A stretch of DNA of 64,000 bases from Stenotrophomonas indicatrix (GTDB lineage Bacteria; Pseudomonadota; Gammaproteobacteria; Xanthomonadales; Xanthomonadaceae), in NCBI RefSeq assembly GCF_002750975.1, contig NZ_PEJS01000001.1, positions 1,860,001-1,924,000 of the forward strand. Direction: 5' to 3'. The number at the start of each line of letters is the position of its first letter. Position 1 is the first letter of the stretch. The notes under the pieces are model-generated. The model had not been told where the DNA came from and made no database searches. It saw only the letters and a program-made list of their open reading frames with translations. Positions 16,658-26,311 of the stretch are shown here, in pieces. The translations under genes and the position numbers were made by a program.

Positions 16658-19322
16658 GGTTGGTCTCCACGGTGAACCCGGCCTTCGCGCGGATGTCGGC
16701 GCTGGAGCTGCCCACCCATGCCTCGTACGCGCCCGCCGGCACGGCATAGCCCCCGCGCGCGTCGTCATAGTGGCGCAGGGCCTGCTGCGCTTCCAGGTCG
16801 AACACCACGGTGCGCCGCTCGCCTGCGGCCAGGTGCACACGCTGGAAGCCGCGCAATGTCTGGCGTGCGTCGCCAGGCCCGGCCTGCAGCCGTCGCACAT
16901 ACAGCTGGACCACTTCGTCGCCGGCGCGCTTGCCCGTGTTGGCGATCTCGACCTGCACCTTGAGTGTCCCGTCGTTGGCGATGCGCGTTGAATCGAGCTG
17001 CAGCCTGCCGTAGTCGAAGCGGGTGTACGACAGCCCGTGCCCGAACGGATACAGCGGGGTACCGAGGAAGTAGCGGTAGGTGCGTCCTTCCATCGTGTAG
17101 TCGTCAAAGGCCGGCATCGCCTCGTCCGCCTTGTAGAAGGTCACCGGCAGGCGCCCGCCCGGATTGACGTCACCGAACAGCGCCTGGCCGACGGCAGTGC
17201 CGCCGCGTTGCCCGGGATACCAGCTCATCAGGATGGCGGACAGATTCTGCTGCGCCCAGTCCACCGCCATGGCAGAGCCGCCGGTGAGGACCATCACCAC
17301 CGGTTTGCCGGTGGCATGCAGCGCTTCCAGCAGCGAGCGCTGGGGCGCGGGCAGGCGCAGGTCGGTACGGTCACCGCCAGCGAAGCCCGGGTAGTTGACC
17401 TTCATCTCTTCGCCTTCGACGTCGCCGGTGAGGCCGCCCACGAACACCACCACATCGGCGTTGCGCGCGGCCTCCAGCGCCGCTTCGAACGGCGGCTTGG
17501 CACCGGGCATGCGCCACCCCAGGCGGACGCCGGCATCGCGCTCGGCGTCGAAGTACTCAAGCCTCAGGTCATAGGCGCGGCCGGCCTGCAGGTCCAGTTC
17601 CACGCCATCGCCGTGCAGGCGATCACTGTTGGCCCAGTGGTCGAGCACCCGCTTGCCGTCCACGTAGAGGCGGAAACCATCGTCGGCGGCCGCCTCGATC
17701 CGGTAGCGCCCCGAGACGGGCGGCAGCAACTGGCCAGTCCAGCGGATGCTGAAACCATCGCTGGGGATGCCCTGCCCCGGTGCGGCTTCACCACGGGCCA
17801 GCAGGTTGTCGGTCGGGGAGCCCCGATCCCAGCGGAATCCGATCTGGGCATCGGTGCGGACCAGGGCCGGAGTGCCGGAAAGATCGGCGGTACGGAAGTA
17901 CTCGCCGCGCAGCCCGCGCTCCGGGGAGTCAGCCGACGGGCGCAGGTAGGTCGCTTCGATCAAGGGTGTAGCGCTGGGATCGTCGCGCCCTTCAACCAGG
18001 TCCACGCCGCGTGCGTAGCTCACCTCGATTCCCTTGGCGGCATCGCGGATGCCCTGCAGGAGGGTGACCGGCGCGGCCGGGGTGCCGAAGTAGTTGCCGA
18101 GCAGTGCCATGGTGTCATCGGCCGTGGGGCCGATCACGGCGATGCGCTTCAGGTTGCGGGACAGCGGCAGCACGCCATCGTTCTTCAGCAGCACCAGCGA
18201 TTCCTGGGCGGCCTTCAGGGCCAGCGCATCATGCGCCGGAGCCTGGTTGACCGACGCGGGAATCTGCGCCCAGCGCACGCGCTCGGGTGGGTCGAACATG
18301 CCCAGCCGCATCCGCGCGGCAAACAGGCGGGTCACCGCATCGTCGATCTCCGCCTCGCTGATCAGGCCCTGCCGTACTGCCGCCGGCAGCGTGGCGTACT
18401 CCTGGCCGCACTCCAGTTCGGTGCCGTTGCGGACCGCCAACGCGGCAGCCGCCTCGCGGCTGGGAACGATCCGGTGATGTTTCCAGATGTCGACGATGGC
18501 CCAGCAGTCGGACACCACGTAGCCCTTGAAGCCCCAGTCACGGCGCAGCACGTCGCGCAGCAGGAACCGGCTGGCGCTGGCGGACTCGCCGTACACCCGG
18601 TTGTAGGCGCCCATCACCGCGTCCACCTGCCCCTCTTTCACCAGCGCCTCGAACGCGGGCAGGTAGGTGTCGTACAGGTCGCGCTTGCTCGGGCGCGCAT
18701 CGAAGTGGTGGCGGTCGGCCTCGGGGCCACTGTGCACGGCCAGGTGCTTGGCGGTGGCGTCGAGCTTGCGGTACACCGGGTCATCGCCCTGCAGGCCGTG
18801 CACGAAGGCCACGCCCATGCGGGCGGTGAGGTACGGGTCCTCGCCGTAGGTTTCCTGGCCACGGCCCCATCGCGGGTCGCGGAAGATGTTGATGTTCGGC
18901 GACCAGTAGGTCAGCCCCTGGTAGCGGCCATGCGAACCTTCACGGAGGAACTGGTGATGCTTGGCACGGGCTTCGTCGCTGATGGTGCTGGCCACCTGCC
19001 CCATCAGCGGCACATCGAAGGTGGCCGCCAGGCCGATGGCCTGCGGAAACACGGTGGCCTGCCCTGCCCGCGCCACGCCATGCAGGCCTTCGTTCCACCA
19101 GTCGTAGGCGGGAACGCCCAGGCGCTCGATCGCGGGCGCGGCGTTCTGCATCTGCGCTGCCTTCTCCTCCAGGGTCATCCGTGCGACCAGGGCAGCGGCG
19201 CGGTTTTCGAAGCTGGCCGAGGTGTCGAGCCAGGGCGCGGGCTCGGCTGCGTAACCCGTGCCCGCCAGCGCGATGGCAGCGCACAGGGCCAGCGTGCGGA
19301 AGATGGGAGTGCGCGTCATCAT
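16650..19322 (-). CDS. GH3 beta-xylosidase/beta-glucosidase with PA14 domain, secreted
   Basis: An 890-residue secreted enzyme (signal peptide ending GTGYAA|EP). The GH3 N-terminal barrel has YDWWNEGLHGVARAG, WSPNINIFRDPRWGRGQETYGEDP and KHLAVHSGPEADRHHFDA. The nucleophile is Asp272 in YVVSDCWAI. A PA14 insert at about residues 475-610 (YFRTADLSGTPAL to LGWRMPG) sits inside the C-terminal alpha/beta domain, and a fibronectin III-like end closes it. This layout is usual for bacterial beta-xylosidases releasing xylose from xylo-oligosaccharides, the role expected here. The ATG overlaps the GH43 stop (ATGA) and is preceded by GAGGAG. It lies between two GH43-containing genes in a tightly coupled operon. 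Confidence 0.94.
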   Translation of the reverse strand: MMTRTPIFRTLALCAAIALAGTGYAAEPAPWLDTSASFENRAAALVARMTLEEKAAQMQNAAPAIERLGVPAYDWWNEGLHGVARAGQATVFPQAIGLAATFDVPLMGQVASTISDEARAKHHQFLREGSHGRYQGLTYWSPNINIFRDPRWGRGQETYGEDPYLTARMGVAFVHGLQGDDPVYRKLDATAKHLAVHSGPEADRHHFDARPSKRDLYDTYLPAFEALVKEGQVDAVMGAYNRVYGESASASRFLLRDVLRRDWGFKGYVVSDCWAIVDIWKHHRIVPSREAAAALAVRNGTELECGQEYATLPAAVRQGLISEAEIDDAVTRLFAARMRLGMFDPPERVRWAQIPASVNQAPAHDALALKAAQESLVLLKNDGVLPLSRNLKRIAVIGPTADDTMALLGNYFGTPAAPVTLLQGIRDAAKGIEVSYARGVDLVEGRDDPSATPLIEATYLRPSADSPERGLRGEYFRTADLSGTPALVRTDAQIGFRWDRGSPTDNLLARGEAAPGQGIPSDGFSIRWTGQLLPPVSGRYRIEAAADDGFRLYVDGKRVLDHWANSDRLHGDGVELDLQAGRAYDLRLEYFDAERDAGVRLGWRMPGAKPPFEAALEAARNADVVVFVGGLTGDVEGEEMKVNYPGFAGGDRTDLRLPAPQRSLLEALHATGKPVVMVLTGGSAMAVDWAQQNLSAILMSWYPGQRGGTAVGQALFGDVNPGGRLPVTFYKADEAMPAFDDYTMEGRTYRYFLGTPLYPFGHGLSYTRFDYGRLQLDSTRIANDGTLKVQVEIANTGKRAGDEVVQLYVRRLQAGPGDARQTLRGFQRVHLAAGERRTVVFDLEAQQALRHYDDARGGYAVPAGAYEAWVGSSSADIRAKAGFTVETNRD

Positions 19323-21010
19323 TTGCTCCTCAATGCACGCTCGTCGCGCGCGAATGGTCCCAGCAGGGCGCCGACGAAGCCGCCTGCACGATCCGTACTC
19401 AACACCGTTCCGTCCACGTCATCGGCCAGTGTCTGCCAGCCACGCCCGTCGCCGCTGTCGAAGGCGAACGCATAGCGGCCTTCGTCACCGGCGATCTTCA
19501 GGCGCAGCGACGTCGCTGCCGTTGCCTGGCGCGTTGCCAGGGTGCGGGTGACACCGCCGCCGTCGCGCGCTTCCAGGAAGACCGCCACGCGCTCACCGCC
19601 GAGGCTGCGCACGCCAAGGAAATACCAGTGGGTCTCGCTCTGGAAAGCTGCCAGGCCTGCGGCCACGTCCGCCGCCGGCCGGGTCATGGCCGTGCTGGAT
19701 TCGAAGCGCAGGTGCTGCTGGCGCCGGCCGAGGAACGCGGGGTTGCGCAGCGTGTCCAGGTTCTCCGCCAGCGGATGGATGGCCAAGGCCCCCGGTCGCT
19801 CGCGCAGGTCCGCCCACGACTGCCTGGGGATGCGCACGCGCAGCCAGCCGCTGCCGAGTGCCGGCGCATCGAATTCGTCACGATCGGTGAAATTGCCGGT
19901 GGACGGCGCCTGCGACGCTTCGCCCTGCATCCAGGAGGGCGCTCTGGCCGCATACGGAATGACCTGGTTGGCCGGCAGGATCACCGGCCAGCCGTCACGC
20001 CATTGCACCGGCAGCAGATAGGTCTCGCGCCCGGTGTTGTAGTGGCGCGTGTCGTAGTTGCGGCTGGCAAGGAACACCGCCCACCATGAGCCGTCCGGCC
20101 CCTCCACCAGATCCGCATGTCCGGCATTGGTGATCGGCAACGGCCTGTCGGCAGGCAGGTCACGCTGGGTGAGAATCGGATTGCCCGCATACGGCACGTA
20201 GGGCCCCCACACATCACGGCTGCGCAGCACCACCTGCGAATGTTGCGGCCCGGTGCCGCCTTCCGCGTCGGAGAGGTAGTACCAGCCATCGCGTTGGTAG
20301 ATGTGCGGCCCCTCGATCCAGATCGGGTTCCTGGCCGGCTCCACCCCGCCGTCGATCAACACCTTGCGAGGGCCTACCGGGGTGAAGGTCGCCAGATCCA
20401 TCTGCTGCATCCAGATGGCACGGTGGCCCTCGTAACGTGGCGGGCCGGGCGGTACATCGTTGTTGAGCAGATACACGGTGCCGTCGCTGTCGAAGAACAA
20501 TGACGGATCGATCCCATCGATGCCAGGCAGCCAGTGCGGGTCGGACCAGGGACCGGCAGGATCACGGGCGGTAGCGATGAAGTTGCCGCCGCTGTCGACG
20601 GCCGTGGTGACCACGTAGAACATGCCGTGGTGGTAACTGATGGCCGGTGCGAAGATGCCGCGCGACACGCCCAGTCCGTCGAAGTCCAGCTGCGACGGTC
20701 GGTCGATCACATTGCCGATCTGCTTCCAGTGCACCAGGTCCACGCTTTCGAACACCGGGATGCCCGGGAAGTAGGTGAAGCTGGAATTGACCAGATAGAA
20801 GCGCCCGTTTGCGGCGACGATGCTGGGGTCGGCATGGAACCCGGCAAGGATCGGGTTGCGATAGTGCCCGGCCGGCAACGGCGCATCGAAGGCCGCGTCG
20901 CGACCGCTGTACTCGAACCAGTCGAAGTAGACCGGCGGCGCGGGCGGCGCTGCCCACGCCTGCGGCAGGAACGACATCAACATGAGTACTGGAGCCAGCA
21001 GCAGACGCAT
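19319..21010 (-). CDS. GH43 beta-xylosidase / alpha-arabinofuranosidase, secreted
   Basis: A 563-residue secreted enzyme (signal peptide ending PQAWA|APP). The propeller carries Asp61 (GFHADPSIV, base), Asp168 (GIDPSLFF, pKa modulator) and Glu233 (IWIEGPHIY, acid). A C-terminal beta-sandwich runs from about residue 350 to the end (GALAIHPLAENLDTLRNPAFLGRRQ), as in two-domain GH43 xylosidases and arabinofuranosidases. It should trim xylose or arabinose from the non-reducing end or side chains in the periplasm. Its ATG (21010) overlaps the esterase stop by one base, so starts further upstream are ruled out by that gene. It is coupled to the GH3 gene by ATGA. Confidence 0.93.
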   Translation of the reverse strand: MRLLLAPVLMLMSFLPQAWAAPPAPPVYFDWFEYSGRDAAFDAPLPAGHYRNPILAGFHADPSIVAANGRFYLVNSSFTYFPGIPVFESVDLVHWKQIGNVIDRPSQLDFDGLGVSRGIFAPAISYHHGMFYVVTTAVDSGGNFIATARDPAGPWSDPHWLPGIDGIDPSLFFDSDGTVYLLNNDVPPGPPRYEGHRAIWMQQMDLATFTPVGPRKVLIDGGVEPARNPIWIEGPHIYQRDGWYYLSDAEGGTGPQHSQVVLRSRDVWGPYVPYAGNPILTQRDLPADRPLPITNAGHADLVEGPDGSWWAVFLASRNYDTRHYNTGRETYLLPVQWRDGWPVILPANQVIPYAARAPSWMQGEASQAPSTGNFTDRDEFDAPALGSGWLRVRIPRQSWADLRERPGALAIHPLAENLDTLRNPAFLGRRQQHLRFESSTAMTRPAADVAAGLAAFQSETHWYFLGVRSLGGERVAVFLEARDGGGVTRTLATRQATAATSLRLKIAGDEGRYAFAFDSGDGRGWQTLADDVDGTVLSTDRAGGFVGALLGPFARDERALRSK

Positions 21011-22992
21011 CAGGGAACCTCCGCAGGGGTGATGGAAAGCTCGAACGGGCCGGCGGGCGCCCCACTGCTGTCGCGCAGGGTGCACACCGGGCCATCGGCC
21101 CAGCAGTAGCGCACGCGCCCGCCCGCGTAAGCCAGTGGGCTGCGCAGCACGACGTCGTGCCCGTGCAGCACCGCGTCGGCGTAGCGGCAGTGGTGCGCAT
21201 CGGCGTCGCACAGCTCGAAGCCGATGGGGCCGTTCGCGCCGGTCGTGACCAAGGTGCCGGTGACCCCGTTGAAGCGGATACGCACGCCGGCGCGCGTGGC
21301 CGATGCCGTGTGTGCAGTTGGGCCGGCGGGCGCCAGGCTGCGCTCGCCATAGACCACATGGCGCGCTGCCCGCGCCAGCCGCCGGCCCAGTTCCTGCTTG
21401 TTCGGCGGGTGGATGTCGTAGGCATCGCCGATGTCGATGGCCACGGCCAGCCCGGTGCGCGGGTCTTCCGCCGCAGCGAGCCGCTGCGCCTCGCGCACCT
21501 GCGCCCAGCCACTTTCAACCGGCGCCACGGGTGGCTGGCCATAGCCGGCCAGCTGCACCAGCAGCAGCGGCGTGTGCGCGCCGAACCGCCCCCGCCAGTC
21601 GTCGCGCAGGCTGCGCAGGCGTGCGAGGTATGCCGTTGCGTCGCCGGTGTTGGATTCACCCTGGTACCACGGCATGCCGCGCAGGCCATAGGCACCCAGC
21701 GGCGCGATCATGCCGTTGTACAGCGTCGACAGTCCCGTGGCGGCGTGCCACGGTGCCAGCGGCGGCGCCTGTGCGCCGGGCGCCACCCGGTACTGCCAGC
21801 GGGCATCCAGCTCGATGCGCGTACCGTCATCCAGGCCGATGGCGTGCGCGCTCGCGGGCCCTGCAAGGCCACCCTCACCGTAGGTGTCCAGCACATTGAT
21901 CACCACGGTGTTGGCGCCGGCTTTCAGCAAGCCGGCTGGCAGCGCATAGGTTCGCCGCTCGCCCGCACCGTACTGGCTGCCCACGGCCACGCCGTTCACC
22001 CAGGTCATGTCCGTCTCGTCGATGGGGCCGAGCTCAAGCTGTGCGCGCTTGGCGGCCTGGTCGGCGCTCAGTGTCACCTGGGTGCGGTACCAGACCATGC
22101 CGTTGTAGCCGGCCAGCGCTGGCACACCCCAGCGCTCCCACGCCCCGAGCGTGGCGGGTGCGCGTTGCCATCCACGGCTGTCGTTGCCTGGCTGCCAGGG
22201 TGCATCGGCGGCGACGGCATCGGCGCGTGTTGTCCACCAGTGTTGCCACTGCTGGCCCCAACGTTCGTTTGCCGCCGCCGGATCACGCGCGTACAGCGCG
22301 AGCACGTCAAGCGCTGGGCCCAGGCCACCCTGCATGCGCAGGGCATCGCTGCTGGTCCAGGCCTCGATACGCGAGCCGCCCCACGCTGCCTGGATCAGCC
22401 CCATCGGAACGTCGACGCTCTTGCGCAGTTCACGCGCAAAGTAGAAACACGCGGCGGAAAAGTCACGCACGGTGTCCGGTGAGGCGGGGCGCCATGCCAC
22501 AGACGCGGGAAAATCACTCTGTGGTGAAACCGCCGCCGCCTTCGGCACGGTGAACAGGCGGATCCCCGGTTCCGTGGCGGAGGCGATCTCGCTGCCTGCA
22601 TCGAGCGCGCGCCACACCGGAAGCTCCATGTTCGACTGCCCGGAACACAACCAGACATCGCCGATCTGCACGTCGCGCACGATCTGGCTGGCATGCCCGG
22701 ACCGGACCGACATTTCGTAAGGTCCGCCGGCTGCGGCAGGCGGTAGCGTTGCGTGCCAGCGGCCATCGCCAGCCGCGTGCGTGCTGACAGTGCGCCCTGC
22801 AAACGCCACGGAAACCGAGGCGCCAGGCGTGGCCTGGCCCCATACCGGAATCGGCCGGTCACGCTGCAGCACGGCGTGATCCTGGAACAGCGGATGCAGC
22901 AGCGCCATCGTTGATTCCTGTGCCGCTGCACGCGTGGCGCAGCCGCCCATGGCAACCAGCAGCAGCCATCCCACCCACGACGTCGGCTTCAT
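21010..22992 (-). CDS. Sialate O-acetylesterase-family deacetylase, lipoprotein signal
   Basis: A 660-residue protein with a lipoprotein-type signal (LLLVAMGGCATRA). It matches the SASA/SGNH-like esterase family: the nucleophile block GDVWLCSGQSNMELP, the oxyanion block GLIQAAWGGSRIEAW, an inserted jelly-roll (about residues 270-390, WYRTQVTLSADQAAK), then GMPWYQGESNTGDA and the Asp/His block DIGDAYDIHPPNKQELG. In xylan loci these enzymes remove acetyl groups from xylo-oligosaccharides or from acetylated glucuronoxylan; this role is inferred from context. The start ATG overlaps the GH67 stop (ATGA) and has GGAGATGG before it. It is the second gene of the operon. Confidence 0.92.
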   Translation of the reverse strand: MKPTSWVGWLLLVAMGGCATRAAAQESTMALLHPLFQDHAVLQRDRPIPVWGQATPGASVSVAFAGRTVSTHAAGDGRWHATLPPAAAGGPYEMSVRSGHASQIVRDVQIGDVWLCSGQSNMELPVWRALDAGSEIASATEPGIRLFTVPKAAAVSPQSDFPASVAWRPASPDTVRDFSAACFYFARELRKSVDVPMGLIQAAWGGSRIEAWTSSDALRMQGGLGPALDVLALYARDPAAANERWGQQWQHWWTTRADAVAADAPWQPGNDSRGWQRAPATLGAWERWGVPALAGYNGMVWYRTQVTLSADQAAKRAQLELGPIDETDMTWVNGVAVGSQYGAGERRTYALPAGLLKAGANTVVINVLDTYGEGGLAGPASAHAIGLDDGTRIELDARWQYRVAPGAQAPPLAPWHAATGLSTLYNGMIAPLGAYGLRGMPWYQGESNTGDATAYLARLRSLRDDWRGRFGAHTPLLLVQLAGYGQPPVAPVESGWAQVREAQRLAAAEDPRTGLAVAIDIGDAYDIHPPNKQELGRRLARAARHVVYGERSLAPAGPTAHTASATRAGVRIRFNGVTGTLVTTGANGPIGFELCDADAHHCRYADAVLHGHDVVLRSPLAYAGGRVRYCWADGPVCTLRDSSGAPAGPFELSITPAEVP

Positions 22993-25121
22993 CGGCCATC
23001 TCCTGGCGCGGAGGGAAACTGCAGGGCCTGGTACCAGGCCAGCGGATGCGGCGGCGCGGGTTCGCCTGCGGGCAACGGTCTGCCGCTCACCGACTGGAAG
23101 TACGCCACGCTGGCATCGCGCCACCACTGTGCTTCGCGCTGCTGGATACGCAGGAAGGCCGTGACCTGCGCATGCCGTTGCGCATCCACCTTGCCCTGCA
23201 GCCCCGCCCAGGTGGCCTGCATGCCCTGCACCTGCCGTACCCCCCGCGAGTAGCGCCCGACCAGTTCGTCCCACAGCGTCCGCCCAGAGGCCATGCGGTG
23301 ACCCCACGGCACGTGGTGGAACCACAGCAGCAGCGGCTCCGGAACCCGCGCCAGGTCGCCATACTGCTCGGCCACGCCGGGGGAATACTGGGCCACGGCG
23401 TTGCTGCCGCGTGCGGTGCGGTCGAAGCCGATGCCGTTGTGATCCGCACGGTGGTAGTACACCGACGTCCAGTCCGCGCGCGGGCCGCCATCGACCCATG
23501 GACCGGGACCATAGTGGTGCCCCCGCGCCATCAGATGGTGCAGGCCCAGCGGCGTCATGTAGTTCACCGCAGCCTCGCGCGAGGCCATCATCATCCCGAC
23601 GATGGGCCGCACCACGCCGGGATCGGCCGAGAACGTCAGCGCCGCCCAGTCCGCCGCGATGTCCTGGGCCGATTGCCGCGGATCCCACGCAAGACGGCCG
23701 AAGGCGTACCAGTTGGCCTGGTCGAAGTGCGATCCACTCCAGGTGCGGTCGGTGCCGATGTTGGCGACCCCGGCCATGCCGGCCAGGGACTGCGCCACGG
23801 TGGCCTCCTTGCCGCGTGTGCGGGTGTCGGCCCGCAGCACTTCCTCGTACAACGGCCCCAGGTAAACCAGATGCGTGGCAAAGCCCAGGTACTCCTTGGT
23901 GATCTGCACTTCCATCACCAGCGGCGTGCGCGGCATGGCCCCGAACAGCGGATGGAACGGCTCACGCGGCTGGAAGTCGATGGGCCCGTTCTTCACCTGC
24001 AGCACCACGTTCGGGCGGAACGCACCCTCCAGGCCGGCGAATTCGCTGTAGGCCTGCGTGGCGCGGTCCGCAGGAACGTCGTGCGCATAGACGAAGGCGC
24101 GCCACATCACCAGGCCGCCGTGCGGGGCCAGCGCATCGGCCAGCAGGTTGGCGCCGTCGGCGTGCGAGCGGCCGTAGTCCTGCGGGCCGGGCTGCCCTTC
24201 CGAATTGGCCTTCACCAGGAAGCCACCGAAATCGGGAATGCGCGCGTAGATCTGGTCGGCTTTGTCGCGCCACCAGCGTTGCACGGCCGGGTCGAGCGGA
24301 TCGGCGGTGTCGAGCCCGCCCAGCTCGATGGGTGCGCTGAAGCGTGCACTCAGGTAGACACGGATGCCATACGGCCGGAACAGATCGGCCAGTGTCGCCG
24401 CTTTGTCGAGATAGTCCGGCGCAAGACTCTGTGCGTTTGCATTCACGTTGTTGAGCACGGTGCCGTTGATGCCTACGGATGCGTTGGCGCGTGCATAGTC
24501 GGTGTAGCGCGGGTCGCGCCACTCCGGCAACGTCTGCCAGTCCCACAGTGAACGGCCTGCGTAGCCACGTTCGACATGGCCATCCAGGTTGTCCCAGTGA
24601 TTGAGCACGCGCAGCCGGAGCCGTGGCGATTGACGCACATCGAGAGCGTCCAGTGCCGCGCCCGTCTGCAGCAGCCGCAGCAGGTGGAACACCCCGTACA
24701 GCACGCCGATATCCCGCGGTGCGGCGACCAGCAGCGCATCGCGCCCGCCTACCCGTGTGCGCTTGAGCAGGTAGCCTTCCTCGCCCAGCGGCTGCATCTG
24801 CGCACGCAACGGCGCGATCAACGCCGACGACTGCGGCGTACCCAGCACCAGCATGGGGCCGGTGGCTGCCGTACCTGCCAACTGCGGAGCGCTGCCGAGC
24901 AGCCCGGCCAGTCCACGCTGCAGTTCATCGCGCGCGGCGCGCTGCGTGGCTGTGTGATCAGGGGCCACCACCTGCCCCAGGCGGGTGCGGTAGTCGGCAG
25001 CGAGGGCCGGTTCGAGCGGAACGTAGCGCATCCACAGGGCATGGCCGTCCTCTGCGCGCGCGTCGCCCATGCAGGCCAGCAGCGCCAGCAGCGCCAGCAG
25101 CGCCAGCACGGCAGCGAACAT
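22989..25121 (-). CDS. aguA: GH67 alpha-glucuronidase, secreted
   Basis: A 710-residue alpha-glucuronidase, full family length. It removes (4-O-methyl-)glucuronic acid from the non-reducing end xylose of aldouronic acids. The conserved catalytic set is visible: Glu308 (KANSEGQPGP), Asp382 (VKNGPIDFQPREPFHP) and Glu410 (EVQITKEYLG); the 28-residue spacing of the last two fits the Asp/Glu pair of characterised GH67 enzymes. A signal peptide with a reiterated Leu-Ala-Leu core (9-bp DNA repeat) ends near GDARA|ED, so it is probably periplasmic. It is the first gene of a six-gene operon and divergent from a LacI regulator. The ribosome binding site is weak. Confidence 0.96.
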   Translation of the reverse strand: MFAAVLALLALLALLACMGDARAEDGHALWMRYVPLEPALAADYRTRLGQVVAPDHTATQRAARDELQRGLAGLLGSAPQLAGTAATGPMLVLGTPQSSALIAPLRAQMQPLGEEGYLLKRTRVGGRDALLVAAPRDIGVLYGVFHLLRLLQTGAALDALDVRQSPRLRLRVLNHWDNLDGHVERGYAGRSLWDWQTLPEWRDPRYTDYARANASVGINGTVLNNVNANAQSLAPDYLDKAATLADLFRPYGIRVYLSARFSAPIELGGLDTADPLDPAVQRWWRDKADQIYARIPDFGGFLVKANSEGQPGPQDYGRSHADGANLLADALAPHGGLVMWRAFVYAHDVPADRATQAYSEFAGLEGAFRPNVVLQVKNGPIDFQPREPFHPLFGAMPRTPLVMEVQITKEYLGFATHLVYLGPLYEEVLRADTRTRGKEATVAQSLAGMAGVANIGTDRTWSGSHFDQANWYAFGRLAWDPRQSAQDIAADWAALTFSADPGVVRPIVGMMMASREAAVNYMTPLGLHHLMARGHHYGPGPWVDGGPRADWTSVYYHRADHNGIGFDRTARGSNAVAQYSPGVAEQYGDLARVPEPLLLWFHHVPWGHRMASGRTLWDELVGRYSRGVRQVQGMQATWAGLQGKVDAQRHAQVTAFLRIQQREAQWWRDASVAYFQSVSGRPLPAGEPAPPHPLAWYQALQFPSAPGDGR
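25081..25107. repeat. Three tandem copies of a 9-bp repeat in the GH67 signal peptide
   Basis: AGCGCCAGC occurs three times head to tail (25081, 25090, 25099) and encodes the Leu-Ala-Leu core of the signal peptide. A unit gain or loss would keep the frame and only lengthen or shorten the hydrophobic core. Confidence 0.8.
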
Positions 25122-25232
25122 CCAATGACACCGCTCGCCATCCGGACCGGACCGTTGGACGGCCGGCAAACCTTGTAAGCTCCGAACGTGCGCGGGCTTC
25201 GGCAGCGTCACAGAGAAGAACGGGAGCGCGTA

Positions 25233-26291
25233 TTGGACAAGCCGAAGAAATCGGTCCGCCGCAAAACCAGTGGCGTGACGATCGACGAGGTGGCGGCCCT
25301 GGCCGGAGTGTCGCCGATGACGGTGTCGCGGGCGATCAACCAGGGCAAGGTGCGCGACGTCACCCGCGAGCGCGTGATGCGCGCAGTGCGTGAACTGGGC
25401 TATACGCCCAACCTCGCCGCCAGTTCGCTGGCCGCCGCGCAGCACACGCGTATTGCACTGATCTACACCGACCCCAGCGGTGCCTACCTGCGCGAACTGC
25501 TGGTCGGCCTGCTGCGCGTAGCGTCCAACGCTGCCATCCAGCTGGTCATCGACTACTGGGACGAGCCGGGCCCCGCGGCCCAGCGCAAGGCCGCGCGTGC
25601 CCTGGCCGGGCGGGTGGACGGCGTCATCCTGCCGCCGCCGCTGTGCGAATCGAAGCCCGTGGTGACCGAGCTGGTCAAGGCCGGCATCCCGGTGGTGGCT
25701 ATCGCGCCGGGTCACCTCGGCAATGACATTTCCTGCGTGCGCATCGATGACTTCCACGCCGGCAGGGAATTGGCTGAACACCTGATCCAGCAGGGCCACC
25801 GCCGCATCGGCTTCATCTGCGGGCGCACCGACCTCAGTGCCAGCGCGCGGCGCTATGACGGCTTTGTCAGCGCGCTGCACGACGCCGGGCTGGAGGTCGA
25901 CCCCGCCCTGGTCGAACAGGGCGACTACACCTACCGCTCCGGGCTGGCCGCTGCCGAGAAACTGCTGTGCCAGCCCAGGCCGCCCACCGCAATCCTGGCC
26001 AGCAACGACGATATGGGCGCGGCGGCGATCTCCGTCGCGCACCGGCGTGGCCTGGAGGTGCCCCGCGACCTGTCGGTGGTGGGCTTCGATGACAGCTCCG
26101 CCGCCACGACGGTCTGGCCCGAGCTCACCACCATCCATCAGCCCATCGCCTCGATGGCCGATGCCGCCATCGAGATCCTGCTGCGCACCATCCGCCGCCG
26201 CAGCGAGGGCGTGCGCGTGTTGACCGACCACGTGGTGCCGCACCGGCTGGTGGTGCGCGATTCGGTCACGCGCCCACCCGGTTCCCGATAG
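25233..26291 (+). CDS. LacI-family transcriptional regulator (xylan locus)
   Basis: A 352-residue LacI repressor from a TTG start preceded by GGGAG; a GTG start 15 codons upstream is possible. The helix-turn-helix is VTIDEVAALAGVSPMTVSRAINQG with hinge LGYTPNLAASSLAAAQ. The periplasmic-binding-protein-like sensor follows (IALIYTDPSGAYLREL to VVGFDDSSAATTVWPELTTIHQP). It is divergent from the GH67 operon, so that operon is the likely target. It is a close paralogue of the regulator at 40117 with an almost identical recognition helix. No full xyl-box is seen in the 111 bp between it and GH67. It probably senses a xylo- or glucurono-xylo-oligosaccharide; this is inference. Confidence 0.93.
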   Translation: MDKPKKSVRRKTSGVTIDEVAALAGVSPMTVSRAINQGKVRDVTRERVMRAVRELGYTPNLAASSLAAAQHTRIALIYTDPSGAYLRELLVGLLRVASNAAIQLVIDYWDEPGPAAQRKAARALAGRVDGVILPPPLCESKPVVTELVKAGIPVVAIAPGHLGNDISCVRIDDFHAGRELAEHLIQQGHRRIGFICGRTDLSASARRYDGFVSALHDAGLEVDPALVEQGDYTYRSGLAAAEKLLCQPRPPTAILASNDDMGAAAISVAHRRGLEVPRDLSVVGFDDSSAATTVWPELTTIHQPIASMADAAIEILLRTIRRRSEGVRVLTDHVVPHRLVVRDSVTRPPGSR

Positions 26292-26311
26292 CGCAGGACG
26301 CAGCGTCACGG

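Noticed and set aside
14000..19475. Long open frames on the plus strand, antisense to the glycosidase genes (for example 14000-16351 and 17037-19475)
   Set aside because: They are typical antisense frames of GC-rich genes: rich in Arg, Ala, His and Gln, without recognisable domains or ribosome binding sites, while the minus strand encodes clear catalytic motifs throughout.
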